From the NCBI GenBank assembly GCA_019408975.1, contig DXVA01000004.1, positions 11,631 through 37,778 of the forward strand: DNA of 26,148 bases. The letters are read 5' to 3'. The position numbers and the translations under genes were made by a program. Shown here piece by piece: positions 1-7,083 of the stretch. Origin of the DNA: Lentisphaeria bacterium. Its GTDB lineage: Bacteria > Verrucomicrobiota > Lentisphaeria > Victivallales > UBA1829. Within the stretch, counting starts at the first letter, position 1. Each line of letters opens with the position of its first letter. The notes under the pieces were generated by a model. It did not search any database, was not told the DNA's origin, and saw nothing but the letters and a program-made list of their open reading frames with translations.

Positions 1-477
1 CTTTCCCGCGAACGTTCCTCCGCACGCCGTTTCCCCGCGATTCACCCTCTGGACAGCTGGAGCAAGTACAAGAGCATCGTGGCGCCGGAGAAGCTTGCCT
101 GTGCGAGAAATATTCTCTGCCGGGGCAACGAGGTCAATCAGATGATGAAAGTCGTCGGCGAGGAGGGAACCCATATCGACGACTTCGTCGTTTACCTCAA
201 GAGCGAGTTCATCGATTTTGTGTATCTCCAGCAGAATACTTTCGACAAGGTGGACGGAGCAACCAGCCGCGAACGTCAGGTCTACATGTTCGACAAGGTG
301 ATCCATGTCCTTGAGTCAACGTTCAAATTCGAGGACAAAGAAGTTGCCCGCCGTTACTTCCTTGAACTCCGTCTCGCTTTCACCAACCTGAATTATGCGG
401 AATTCCAGTCCGATAAATTCAAGGAGCTTGAGAAAGCCGTGGATGAAAAAATCAGCGAAAGGAAGGAAAATGCGTAA
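1..477 (+). CDS. atpA: V-type ATP synthase subunit A, C-terminal part (5' end outside window)
   Basis: The frame is open from base 1, so this is the 3' end of a longer gene; 158 residues are visible. The first residues contain the RRFPAIHPLDSWSKY segment, which in V/A-type catalytic A subunits follows the nucleotide-binding domain. The rest is the C-terminal helical domain, with charged helices and the segment RNILCRGNEVNQMMKVVG. The Walker A region lies outside the window. Subunit A hydrolyses or makes ATP in the cytoplasmic V1 head, alternating with subunit B. The stop codon overlaps the start of atpB by 8 bases, which implies translational coupling. The wording of the C-terminal domain resembles the Chlamydia/spirochaete type more than archaeal A subunits, but that is from memory and not an alignment. 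Confidence 0.93.
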   Translation, partial: LSRERSSARRFPAIHPLDSWSKYKSIVAPEKLACARNILCRGNEVNQMMKVVGEEGTHIDDFVVYLKSEFIDFVYLQQNTFDKVDGATSRERQVYMFDKVIHVLESTFKFEDKEVARRYFLELRLAFTNLNYAEFQSDKFKELEKAVDEKISERKENA

Positions 478-1771
478 GGTATATCATAAAATCATTCAGA
501 TCGCCGGCAACGTCATTACGGTCGAAGCGGACAATGTCGGCTACAACGACCTTGCGGAGGTTACGAGTGCGCGCGGAACTTCTCTCGCGCAGGTGATCCG
601 TCTTCAGGACGACAAGGTGTTTCTTCAGGTCTTCACCGGATCGCGTGGCATCAGCACGGGCGACGAGGTGCGTTTCCTCGGGCACCCGATGCGTGTTTCC
701 GCCTCCGAAAACCTGCTGGGCAGGATTTTCACCGGTGCGGGGCGTCCCCGTGACTCCCGTCCGGCGATCAGCGATGACATGATCGACATCGGCGGTCCCT
801 CCGTGAATCCGGCGAAGCGTATTATCCCTCGCAAGATGATCCGTACGGGCATTCCGATGATCGACGTGTTCAACACGCTCGTCGAGTCTCAGAAACTGCC
901 GATTTTCTCGGTCGCCGGCGAGCCTTACAACGAACTGCTTTCCCGGATTGCCATGCAGGCGGAAGTCGACATCATCATTCTCGGCGGCATGGGGCTGAAA
1001 TACGACGATTATCTCGCGTTCCGCAATACGCTGGACGAACACGGTGCGCTTTCCCGTTCGGTGCTGTTCATTCACACCGCGTCCGACCCGATTGTGGAAT
1101 GTATGCTGGTGCCGGATATGTGCCTTGCAGTTGCCGAACAATATGCGCTCCAGAACAAGCGCGTGCTCGTGCTCCTGACCGATATGACGAACTTTGCGGA
1201 CGCCATGAAGGAAATTGCGATCACGATGGAGCAGATTCCTTCCAACCGCGGTTATCCCGGAGACCTTTACAGTCAGCTTGCCGCACGTTATGAGAAGGCG
1301 GTTGACTTCGACGGCGCAGGTTCGATCACGATTCTTGCCGTGACCACGATGCCCGGCGACGACGTGACGCACCCTGTTCCAGACAACACCGGATACATCA
1401 CCGAGGGGCAGTTCTATCTGAAGAACGGGCGTATTGAGCCGTTCGGTTCCCTGAGCCGCCTGAAACAGCAGGTCAACGGCAAGACCCGCGCCGACCATCG
1501 CGTCATCATGGATACGATGATCCGTTTCTATGCGGACTACAAGGAGACCATTGAGAAGCAGTCGATGGGCTTCCAGATGAGTTCATGGGACCGGAAGCTT
1601 CTGAAGTTCGGCACGCTCTTCGAGGAGAAGATGATGGACCTTTCCGTCAATATTCCTCTTGAGGAGGCGCTTGATCTCGGCTGGAAGATTCTGGCGGAGT
1701 GCTTCGACAAAACGGAAACCGGTATCAAGACGGATATGATTGACGAGTTCTGGCCGGAAGACGGAAACTGA
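470..1771 (+). CDS. atpB: V-type ATP synthase subunit B
   Basis: Non-catalytic nucleotide-binding subunit of the V1 head, 433 residues, within the normal family size. The ATG at 470 is chosen because AGGAAGG lies just upstream and the protein then begins MRKVYHKIIQIAGNVITVEA, the expected beta-barrel start; the frame is open upstream, but those codons lie inside atpA. Family segments include GPSVNPAKRIIPRKMIRTGI, the degenerate P-loop SVAGEPYNELLSRIA, the LLTDMTNFADAMKEI stretch, and PDNTGYITEGQFYL near the A/B interface. It overlaps atpA by 8 bases and is followed by atpD after 17 bases. A long open frame on the opposite strand is a codon-bias shadow. Confidence 0.96.
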   Translation: MRKVYHKIIQIAGNVITVEADNVGYNDLAEVTSARGTSLAQVIRLQDDKVFLQVFTGSRGISTGDEVRFLGHPMRVSASENLLGRIFTGAGRPRDSRPAISDDMIDIGGPSVNPAKRIIPRKMIRTGIPMIDVFNTLVESQKLPIFSVAGEPYNELLSRIAMQAEVDIIILGGMGLKYDDYLAFRNTLDEHGALSRSVLFIHTASDPIVECMLVPDMCLAVAEQYALQNKRVLVLLTDMTNFADAMKEIAITMEQIPSNRGYPGDLYSQLAARYEKAVDFDGAGSITILAVTTMPGDDVTHPVPDNTGYITEGQFYLKNGRIEPFGSLSRLKQQVNGKTRADHRVIMDTMIRFYADYKETIEKQSMGFQMSSWDRKLLKFGTLFEEKMMDLSVNIPLEEALDLGWKILAECFDKTETGIKTDMIDEFWPEDGN

Positions 1772-1788
1772 TCTGAGAGGCGGTCATC

Positions 1789-2397
1789 ATGGCAAAAGTC
1801 AAATTGACGAAAACGGCATTGAAACAGCAGCGGGACGACTTGAAACAGTTCCAGCGCTTCCTGCCGACGCTTCAGCTCAAGAAGCAGCAGCTCCAGATGG
1901 AGATGCGGTCCTGCCTCGAGCGCATCCGCAGCAATGAGGAGCGCGAGAAGGAGAGCAAGAATTCGCTTTCCTCGTGGCTGATCCTGTTCGGAGCCGAAGC
2001 TGACGCAATGCGTGTTGCGGATACGGTCCGCGTGGAACGGGTCGAGACCGATACGTTGAATATTGCCGGCGTCGATGTTCCCCGCTTCAAAGGAGTGGTG
2101 TTTGAAAAACACGACTACGATATTTACACGGAGGCTCCCTGGTTTGACGACGCGGTTGCCGCGCTGAAGAAGATTGTGGAACTCCGCATGGAGCGCGAGG
2201 TCATCAAAAAACAGTATGAACTCATCGAAAACGAATTGAGAGTGACGACGCAGCGTGTCAATCTCTTTGAAAAAGTAAAGATTCCGGAGTGCAAAGAGAA
2301 CATCCGCACGATCCAGATCTATCTCGGCGACATGGATACCAGCGCGGTCGCGCGGTCGAAGATCGCCAAGAAGAAACTTCAGGAGACGGCAGCATGA
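1789..2397 (+). CDS. atpD: V-type ATP synthase subunit D (central stalk)
   Basis: A 202-residue protein beginning MAKVKLTKTALKQQRDDLKQ, the typical start of the V/A-type D subunit. The central-stalk rotor subunit is a long antiparallel coiled coil inside the A3B3 head, and the Lys/Gln/Glu/Leu-rich N- and C-terminal helices fit this. GAGAGG at 1775-1780 sits 8 bases before the ATG. The final TGA overlaps the atpI start (ATGA arrangement), so the two are probably translationally coupled. Size and position between B and I match the Chlamydia/spirochaete operon order. Confidence 0.93.
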   Translation: MAKVKLTKTALKQQRDDLKQFQRFLPTLQLKKQQLQMEMRSCLERIRSNEEREKESKNSLSSWLILFGAEADAMRVADTVRVERVETDTLNIAGVDVPRFKGVVFEKHDYDIYTEAPWFDDAVAALKKIVELRMEREVIKKQYELIENELRVTTQRVNLFEKVKIPECKENIRTIQIYLGDMDTSAVARSKIAKKKLQETAA

Positions 2398-4244
2398 TAG
2401 TGAAAATGAAAGAAGTGACTCTGCTCTGTCTGGAACGGAACAGAAGTGAAGCGCTGGAAGCCCTGCGCGATCTCGGCGTCATGCACGTCAAACAGCTCGG
2501 GCGCGTGGAGTCCGACGACGTGGCGGAGCTTACCCGGAAGATTACGGATGCGGTCAAGATTTACAATATCCTCAGCGGGCGTAAAGTTTCCGGTGAACCC
2601 GGAGAGAACATTGCCCCGGAGAAGCTTGTTTCCGAAGCGTTGAAACTGCTGGACGAGGAGGCTTCGGCTGCGAAACAGCGCGAGAATCTGCTCAAGGAGA
2701 TGGAGAAACTGGCTCCGTGGGGCAATTTCGAGCCGGAGACGCTCCGGAAGCTCCGGGAGTCCGGCGTGCATGTCTATCTCTGCAGCTCTTTCAAGAGCGA
2801 TTTCCCGAAACTGGTATTTCCTGCGGATGCCGCGGTAAAGGTGATCAACCGGATCAGAAACGATGTCTACTACATGGTGGTGTCGCAGGCTCCGGTCGAT
2901 CCTGCGGAATTGCAGACCGTTCAGCTTCCCGATATTTCGCTTGTGAAATTGCAGGACCTTGTCCGTAAAGAGGACGACCGGCTGTCCGATATTGCAAGAC
3001 AGCTGGATGTGCTTGCGCTTTCCTGCAAGTGTCTGCGCGAATATAAGGAGTCGATGGAAAAGGACCTTGAGTTTGCGCAGAACCGCGACGGCATGACCGG
3101 GGAGGGCGAGATTGCCTACCTTCAGGGATATGTCCCCGTGACGGAAGTGGAAAAGCTCCGCGCGGAGGCTCTGAAACAGGGCTGGGCGCTGAAAATCGAC
3201 GATCCGGCGGAAGATGATGTGAAAGTGCCGACTTATATCAAAAAGCCGAAATGGATGAATATCATTGATCCCTTGTTCGACTTCATCGGCATTGCCCCGG
3301 GATATCGTGAGAACGATGTTTCGCTGTTTTTCCTGATTGCGTTCCCGATCTTTTTCGGAATGCTGATCGGCGATTTTGCCTATGGAGTGCTGTTCATGGC
3401 GACGGCGTTTCTCTGCAAGTATCTGTTCCGCAGGAAAGAAGCGGCGCAGATGCCCTTGAATCTGCTGATCCTGCTTTCCGCATTTTCGATTATTTTCGGA
3501 TTGCTCCAGGGCGCATGCCTCGGACTGCCGCGCGAGATTCTGCCCGGTCCTCTGAAAGGGCTGGATTTCCTTGCCGACCCGAAAAAGAGCCCGCTGGCGT
3601 GCGAACTTGCCGAAAAGCTGAATATCGCTGATCCGATGGACCTGAAGGACAAGTTCATCCAGTGGTTCTGTTTTCTGCTTGCCGCCCTGCATCTTTCCTC
3701 GGCGCGCGTATTCAAGACGATTACCGAGATACGGAACTGGCGGAGCTGGGGCAATCTCGGCTGGGCGTTCCTGATCTGGGGGAACTTCTTCACCGCGGTG
3801 AACCTGATTGTGTTTCCCGGCACGTTCCCACTGTATTTTGCGGGAACGCTGTACGGTGTGGGAATCCTGCTGATCGTCGTAACGATTACGGGGGAGGCGG
3901 CGCTGAACCTGCCGTTTTCGATCATCGGCAGTTTCGTGGATGTGCTTTCCTATATCCGTTTGTTTGCGGTGGGGCTTTCCGGCGTATATGTCGGAACCTG
4001 CTTCAACGACATGGGGCGCATGGTGATGGATTCCCTTCCGCAGCAGCTGCTGGTGATCGGAATCGCGGGATTGATTCTTGTGGCGGTCTGCGGGCACGCC
4101 CTGAATATCCTGCTGGGCATCATGGGCGTAATGGTTCATGCCATCCGGTTGAATACGCTGGAGTTTTCCAATCATATTGAGATGCAGTGGACCGGTATCA
4201 AATACCGTCCGTTCGCCAAAGAAGATAAATCTGAAATTCAATAA
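2394..4244 (+). CDS. atpI: V-type ATP synthase subunit I (membrane stator, a-subunit homologue)
   Basis: A 616-residue membrane subunit that forms the ion half-channels and the stator. The ATG at 2394 overlaps the atpD stop and has AGGAG at 2381-2385 with 8 bases spacing; an ATG at 2406 is a less likely alternative. Roughly the first 300 residues are soluble and helix-rich. The rest holds several hydrophobic segments, starting near FFLIAFPIFFGMLIGDFAYG. Conserved channel features are the SYIRLFAVGLSG helix and, near the C-terminus, HAIRLNTLEFSNHI, whose Arg corresponds to the essential stator arginine in this family. Followed by atpK after 32 bases with its own good ribosome-binding site. Confidence 0.94.
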   Translation: MIVKMKEVTLLCLERNRSEALEALRDLGVMHVKQLGRVESDDVAELTRKITDAVKIYNILSGRKVSGEPGENIAPEKLVSEALKLLDEEASAAKQRENLLKEMEKLAPWGNFEPETLRKLRESGVHVYLCSSFKSDFPKLVFPADAAVKVINRIRNDVYYMVVSQAPVDPAELQTVQLPDISLVKLQDLVRKEDDRLSDIARQLDVLALSCKCLREYKESMEKDLEFAQNRDGMTGEGEIAYLQGYVPVTEVEKLRAEALKQGWALKIDDPAEDDVKVPTYIKKPKWMNIIDPLFDFIGIAPGYRENDVSLFFLIAFPIFFGMLIGDFAYGVLFMATAFLCKYLFRRKEAAQMPLNLLILLSAFSIIFGLLQGACLGLPREILPGPLKGLDFLADPKKSPLACELAEKLNIADPMDLKDKFIQWFCFLLAALHLSSARVFKTITEIRNWRSWGNLGWAFLIWGNFFTAVNLIVFPGTFPLYFAGTLYGVGILLIVVTITGEAALNLPFSIIGSFVDVLSYIRLFAVGLSGVYVGTCFNDMGRMVMDSLPQQLLVIGIAGLILVAVCGHALNILLGIMGVMVHAIRLNTLEFSNHIEMQWTGIKYRPFAKEDKSEIQ

Positions 4245-4276
4245 ACAAATCAAATAGTAAAAAGGAGAACATCAAG

Positions 4277-4822
4277 ATGTTTCTTGAAATGATCGCAAAC
4301 ACAACGGCGGCAGCCGCCGCAACAACGGGCCTGAGCGAACAGGCGAAGTTCACCATGCAGCACCTTCAGTATCTGTTTCAGGCGCTGACCTACGCCGGAG
4401 CCTTTGCCGCGATCGGTTTTGCGGCAATGGGGTCCGCCTACGGATGCGGAACCGCATGTGCCGCGGCTGTGGGCGCGTGGAAGAAGTGTTACTCCCAGAA
4501 CAAACCGGCTCCGTTCCAGCTGCTGGTTTTCGCCGGAGCGCCGCTTTCGCAGGTCATCTACGGCATGATCATCATGTTCGTCATCATGGGCAAGCCGGAT
4601 GTGACGCAGGCCGCATGGGTTGTCTACCTGCTGGTCGGCGTCATCGGCGGTATCGCGATGGGGATTTCCGCCGTATGGCAGGGGATTGCCGGAGCCGCCG
4701 CGTGCGATGCATTCGCTGAAAACGGCAAAGGCTTCACCAATCAGCTGATGGTGCTCGGTATCGTAGAAACCGTTGCGATTTTCGTGATGGCGTTCGCAAT
4801 CGTGCTTCTCGGCAAGATCTGA
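4277..4822 (+). CDS. atpK: V-type ATP synthase subunit K (proteolipid rotor ring)
   Basis: A 181-residue, very hydrophobic protein with four membrane helices in two hairpins, the form of a duplicated c-subunit. AAAGGAG at 4260-4266 precedes the ATG. The ion-binding carboxylate is present only in the second hairpin (GIVET, E164), while the first hairpin has S91-Q92 at the equivalent site and Q135 lies in helix 3. The Enterococcus hirae NtpK sodium site uses T64, Q65, Q110 and E139 plus a backbone carbonyl at L61, so the side-chain ligands are matched with Ser replacing Thr. This suggests Na+ coupling but does not prove it. The N-terminus carries an Ala/Thr-rich extension of about 20 residues. 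Last gene of the operon, followed by a terminator. Confidence 0.93.
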   Translation: MFLEMIANTTAAAAATTGLSEQAKFTMQHLQYLFQALTYAGAFAAIGFAAMGSAYGCGTACAAAVGAWKKCYSQNKPAPFQLLVFAGAPLSQVIYGMIIMFVIMGKPDVTQAAWVVYLLVGVIGGIAMGISAVWQGIAGAAACDAFAENGKGFTNQLMVLGIVETVAIFVMAFAIVLLGKI

Positions 4823-4836
4823 GTCGGTCTTTTCGG

Positions 4837-4869
4837 AACTGCCGCATCCTCCGGATCGGCAGTTTTTTT
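4837..4869 (+). terminator. Rho-independent terminator of the V-ATPase operon
   Basis: AACTGCCG (4837-4844) pairs perfectly with CGGCAGTT (4857-4864). An inner ATCC/GGAT helix closes a 3-base loop after a bulged C. A run of T follows directly. It lies 15 bases after the atpK stop. Confidence 0.9.
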
Positions 4870-4897
4870 GTATTTTCATTAAGAACAGGTGGTTTTC

Positions 4898-5818
4898 ATG
4901 AAGATTATCGTTTTCGGCGGCACCGGCTGGCTTGGGCACAGCATCGTATTGGATTTGATCAGGGACGGGTATGATGTGACGATCTGTTCCCGCGGCAGGA
5001 AGAACACTTTTCTGGAAGAAGTCGCTTCTGTGAAAACGGTATCGGCTGACAAAAGCGACGAGGCGGCGGTGAAGGAGATTTTCTCCACCCGCTACGATGT
5101 CGTGATTGATACGGTTCCGAACCTCAAATCCATTGAGTTGATTTCCCGATATGCCGCCGGTGTAAAGCATTATATTCACTGTTCCTCGACGGGCGGCTAT
5201 GCACCGCTTCCCTTTGTCCCCTGCAATGAAACGGCGCCCTACGGCGGTTTTGAAGGTGCTTCCGGCTGGAAGGCGAAAGCTGATTACGACCATGCCGCGC
5301 TCTCGCTTTTCACAAGCATCGGATTTCCCGTGACAGTGATCCGCCCCTGCTACATTACTGGGCCGGGTATGCTTCCGCTGGACAACCTCGGCGGCCGCCG
5401 CACGGATTTCATTCCGGATATCCTTGCGGAAAAGACGCTGGACCTGCCGGACAACGGGCTGGCGCTGCTCCAGCCGATTCATGTGAAAGACCTGGCGCAC
5501 TCTTTCCGTCTTGCCGTGGAGAACCGCCGGAGCATCGGGCAGATCTACAACATCTGCCTTGCCCATGCGGTTACTTTGAATCGGTATCTTGAGATTACGG
5601 CTGCCGCGCTCGGAAAGAAAGCGCATATCAATCATATTCCCCTGAATGAGATGCTGGAGAAATACGGCGATACGATCTATCCGATCGGCTTGCGTTTTCT
5701 TGCAACGCATATGTGCTTCAGCATCGAGAAAGCACAGCGCGATCTCGGTTATGTGCCTCACTGCACACCCGAGGAGGCGATCGAGGAGACGGCTGTCTGG
5801 GCTGCCGGGCTCAAGTGA
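4898..5818 (+). CDS. NAD-dependent epimerase/dehydratase-like protein (atypical extended SDR)
   Basis: A 306-residue soluble protein with an N-terminal Rossmann fold: MKIIVFGGTGWLG carries the glycine-rich NAD(P) loop at residues 7-13. The later RPCYITGPG (about 149-157) is the conserved substrate-side segment of extended SDRs. The ATG at 4898 is chosen because AGGTGG lies 6 bases upstream; a GTG at 4889 is possible. The usual YxxxK catalytic pair is not visible: the region expected to hold it reads SGWKAKADYDHAAL. The protein may therefore be an atypical SDR or a reductase with a different acid/base. Substrate unknown, probably a nucleotide sugar or sugar derivative. It stands alone between a terminator and a convergent neighbour. 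Confidence 0.8.
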   Translation: MKIIVFGGTGWLGHSIVLDLIRDGYDVTICSRGRKNTFLEEVASVKTVSADKSDEAAVKEIFSTRYDVVIDTVPNLKSIELISRYAAGVKHYIHCSSTGGYAPLPFVPCNETAPYGGFEGASGWKAKADYDHAALSLFTSIGFPVTVIRPCYITGPGMLPLDNLGGRRTDFIPDILAEKTLDLPDNGLALLQPIHVKDLAHSFRLAVENRRSIGQIYNICLAHAVTLNRYLEITAAALGKKAHINHIPLNEMLEKYGDTIYPIGLRFLATHMCFSIEKAQRDLGYVPHCTPEEAIEETAVWAAGLK

Positions 5819-5824
5819 AATTGC

Positions 5825-5848
5825 GGCGGGGAAAGGGAAATCCCCGCC
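5825..5848. terminator. Hairpin between convergent genes, probable bidirectional terminator
   Basis: GGCGGGGA (5825-5832) pairs perfectly with TCCCCGCC (5841-5848) around an 8-base loop. It sits between the end of the epimerase-like gene (5818) and the end of the leftward cupin gene (5861). The T-tracts on both sides are short and interrupted, so termination strength is uncertain. Confidence 0.6.
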
Positions 5849-5860
5849 TGCTTTCTGTGT

Positions 5861-7069
5861 TTACGCAATGTTCAGGTCCGGATTTGCCGGACCGAAATGT
5901 TTCAGCATGACCAGCGGATCGGAATCGGAGTCATTCGTGATCCTGACGCCGTCTTTTGCCGTTGTTTCCGAGACGAAATATTCATCGCAGGTAAGTTGCC
6001 CGAAGCGGATCAGCGCGGGCGTTTCCAGCTTCATGCCGTTCATCGTCCCGTGTCCCTGCATCATGATCATCCCGTATGCGGCGGCGTCTTTGACGAGGAC
6101 ACTGCGTCCGGGGAAGATCGTCAGTTCTTTTGCCGAGACTGCGGCGGAGCGGTAGCAGATCCATCTGTCGAGATATCCCTCCGCGCGCATTTCCGCTTCC
6201 TTTCTGGCATTGACCGGGCGCATGAAGCGATGCGCGGCAAAGTCAGGATCGACATTCCGTTCCCAGTCGATGACTTCCAAGAGATAATCCACATCGCCGA
6301 TCCGGTCTGCCGGACAGTCTTTCCAAAGCAGGCTTTCCGGCACGATCTGATCATCGACGAGGCTCTGGTACATTGCATAGACATCGCTGGCGAACTGCGG
6401 TTCATAGGTGCAGAGACTCCCCGGCGCATGAAGGACTCCCGGCGGAACATCCCAGCCCGTCCCCGGTTCAAGTCGGTATGCTTTGGAGAGATTCGTGATC
6501 TTGTTGTCGCCTTTTGCAAAGTTTGCAAGGCACTCGCGCACCTGCTCCCTTGTTGTCCCCGGTTCCAATCCGAAAAAGGTGAATGGAAAGCGCCCTCCGT
6601 GATTGTTGAGCTGAGGCGGAAAATAGTAACACTCCGGCTTGCCTCGCTGTCCGACGAGTTTTGCATGTTCCTCCCGGTGGTGGATGTGATGGGGCAGGGG
6701 ACCGAGGTTGTCGAAGAACTTCGAGTAAACCGGCCAGCAGCGGTATTGCTTCCAGAGACGTTCCCCGATCAGTTCCGCGCCGAGTTCTTCAACGGCTTCC
6801 GTAAGGGGGATGAGCCCGCCTTCCGTGGAAACCAGATGGCTGATGCCCTCGTTTTTACCGGTCAGCGGACCATTATCCGCCGGGGTCGTACTGCTCAGCC
6901 AGCGTTCGTCGATGCCGCCGCGTTCGCTTCCGAGCGCGTAATAGTCGTCAGGATGCAGTTTGATTCGGCGCCCCGGAATGCAGAAGGAGCGCGGCACCCA
7001 GTTCGGGGCGAGCCGGAAAATTCCGTTTCCCGCGTCGAATGTCCGGCGGATTGCGTTGGAATGTGTCAT
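5861..7069 (-). CDS. Cupin-fold protein resembling class I phosphomannose isomerase
   Basis: A 402-residue soluble protein. Its centre carries a likely metal site: LPHHIHHREEH (about 125-135), then GKPECYYF with E146, and VPPGVLHAPGSL with H214. This order (His cluster, Lys-x-Glu, then PxGxxHA) is the pattern of class I mannose-6-phosphate isomerases and related sugar-binding cupins. A second beta-rich segment at the C-terminus (about 320-400) may be another cupin half. The ATG at 7069 has AAAGGG upstream and follows the stop of the hydrolase gene by 14 bases, so the two share a leftward operon. It could isomerise the sugar released by the hydrolase. Not closely matched to canonical ManA, so activity is uncertain. 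Confidence 0.72.
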   Translation of the reverse strand: MTHSNAIRRTFDAGNGIFRLAPNWVPRSFCIPGRRIKLHPDDYYALGSERGGIDERWLSSTTPADNGPLTGKNEGISHLVSTEGGLIPLTEAVEELGAELIGERLWKQYRCWPVYSKFFDNLGPLPHHIHHREEHAKLVGQRGKPECYYFPPQLNNHGGRFPFTFFGLEPGTTREQVRECLANFAKGDNKITNLSKAYRLEPGTGWDVPPGVLHAPGSLCTYEPQFASDVYAMYQSLVDDQIVPESLLWKDCPADRIGDVDYLLEVIDWERNVDPDFAAHRFMRPVNARKEAEMRAEGYLDRWICYRSAAVSAKELTIFPGRSVLVKDAAAYGMIMMQGHGTMNGMKLETPALIRFGQLTCDEYFVSETTAKDGVRITNDSDSDPLVMLKHFGPANPDLNIA

Positions 7070-7083
7070 GAACTTTTCCCTTT

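Noticed and set aside
452..1498. Long open frame opposite atpB (348 codons)
   Set aside because: Fully antisense to a clear atpB; the product is an unstructured His/Arg-rich sequence with no family features.
2379..4253. Very long open frame opposite atpI (624 codons)
   Set aside because: Antisense to atpI. Length follows from the codon bias of the real gene; the product is rich in His, Gln and Arg with no domains.
4250..5761. 503-codon open frame on the minus strand
   Set aside because: Spans two unrelated real genes and the terminator between them; no plausible product.
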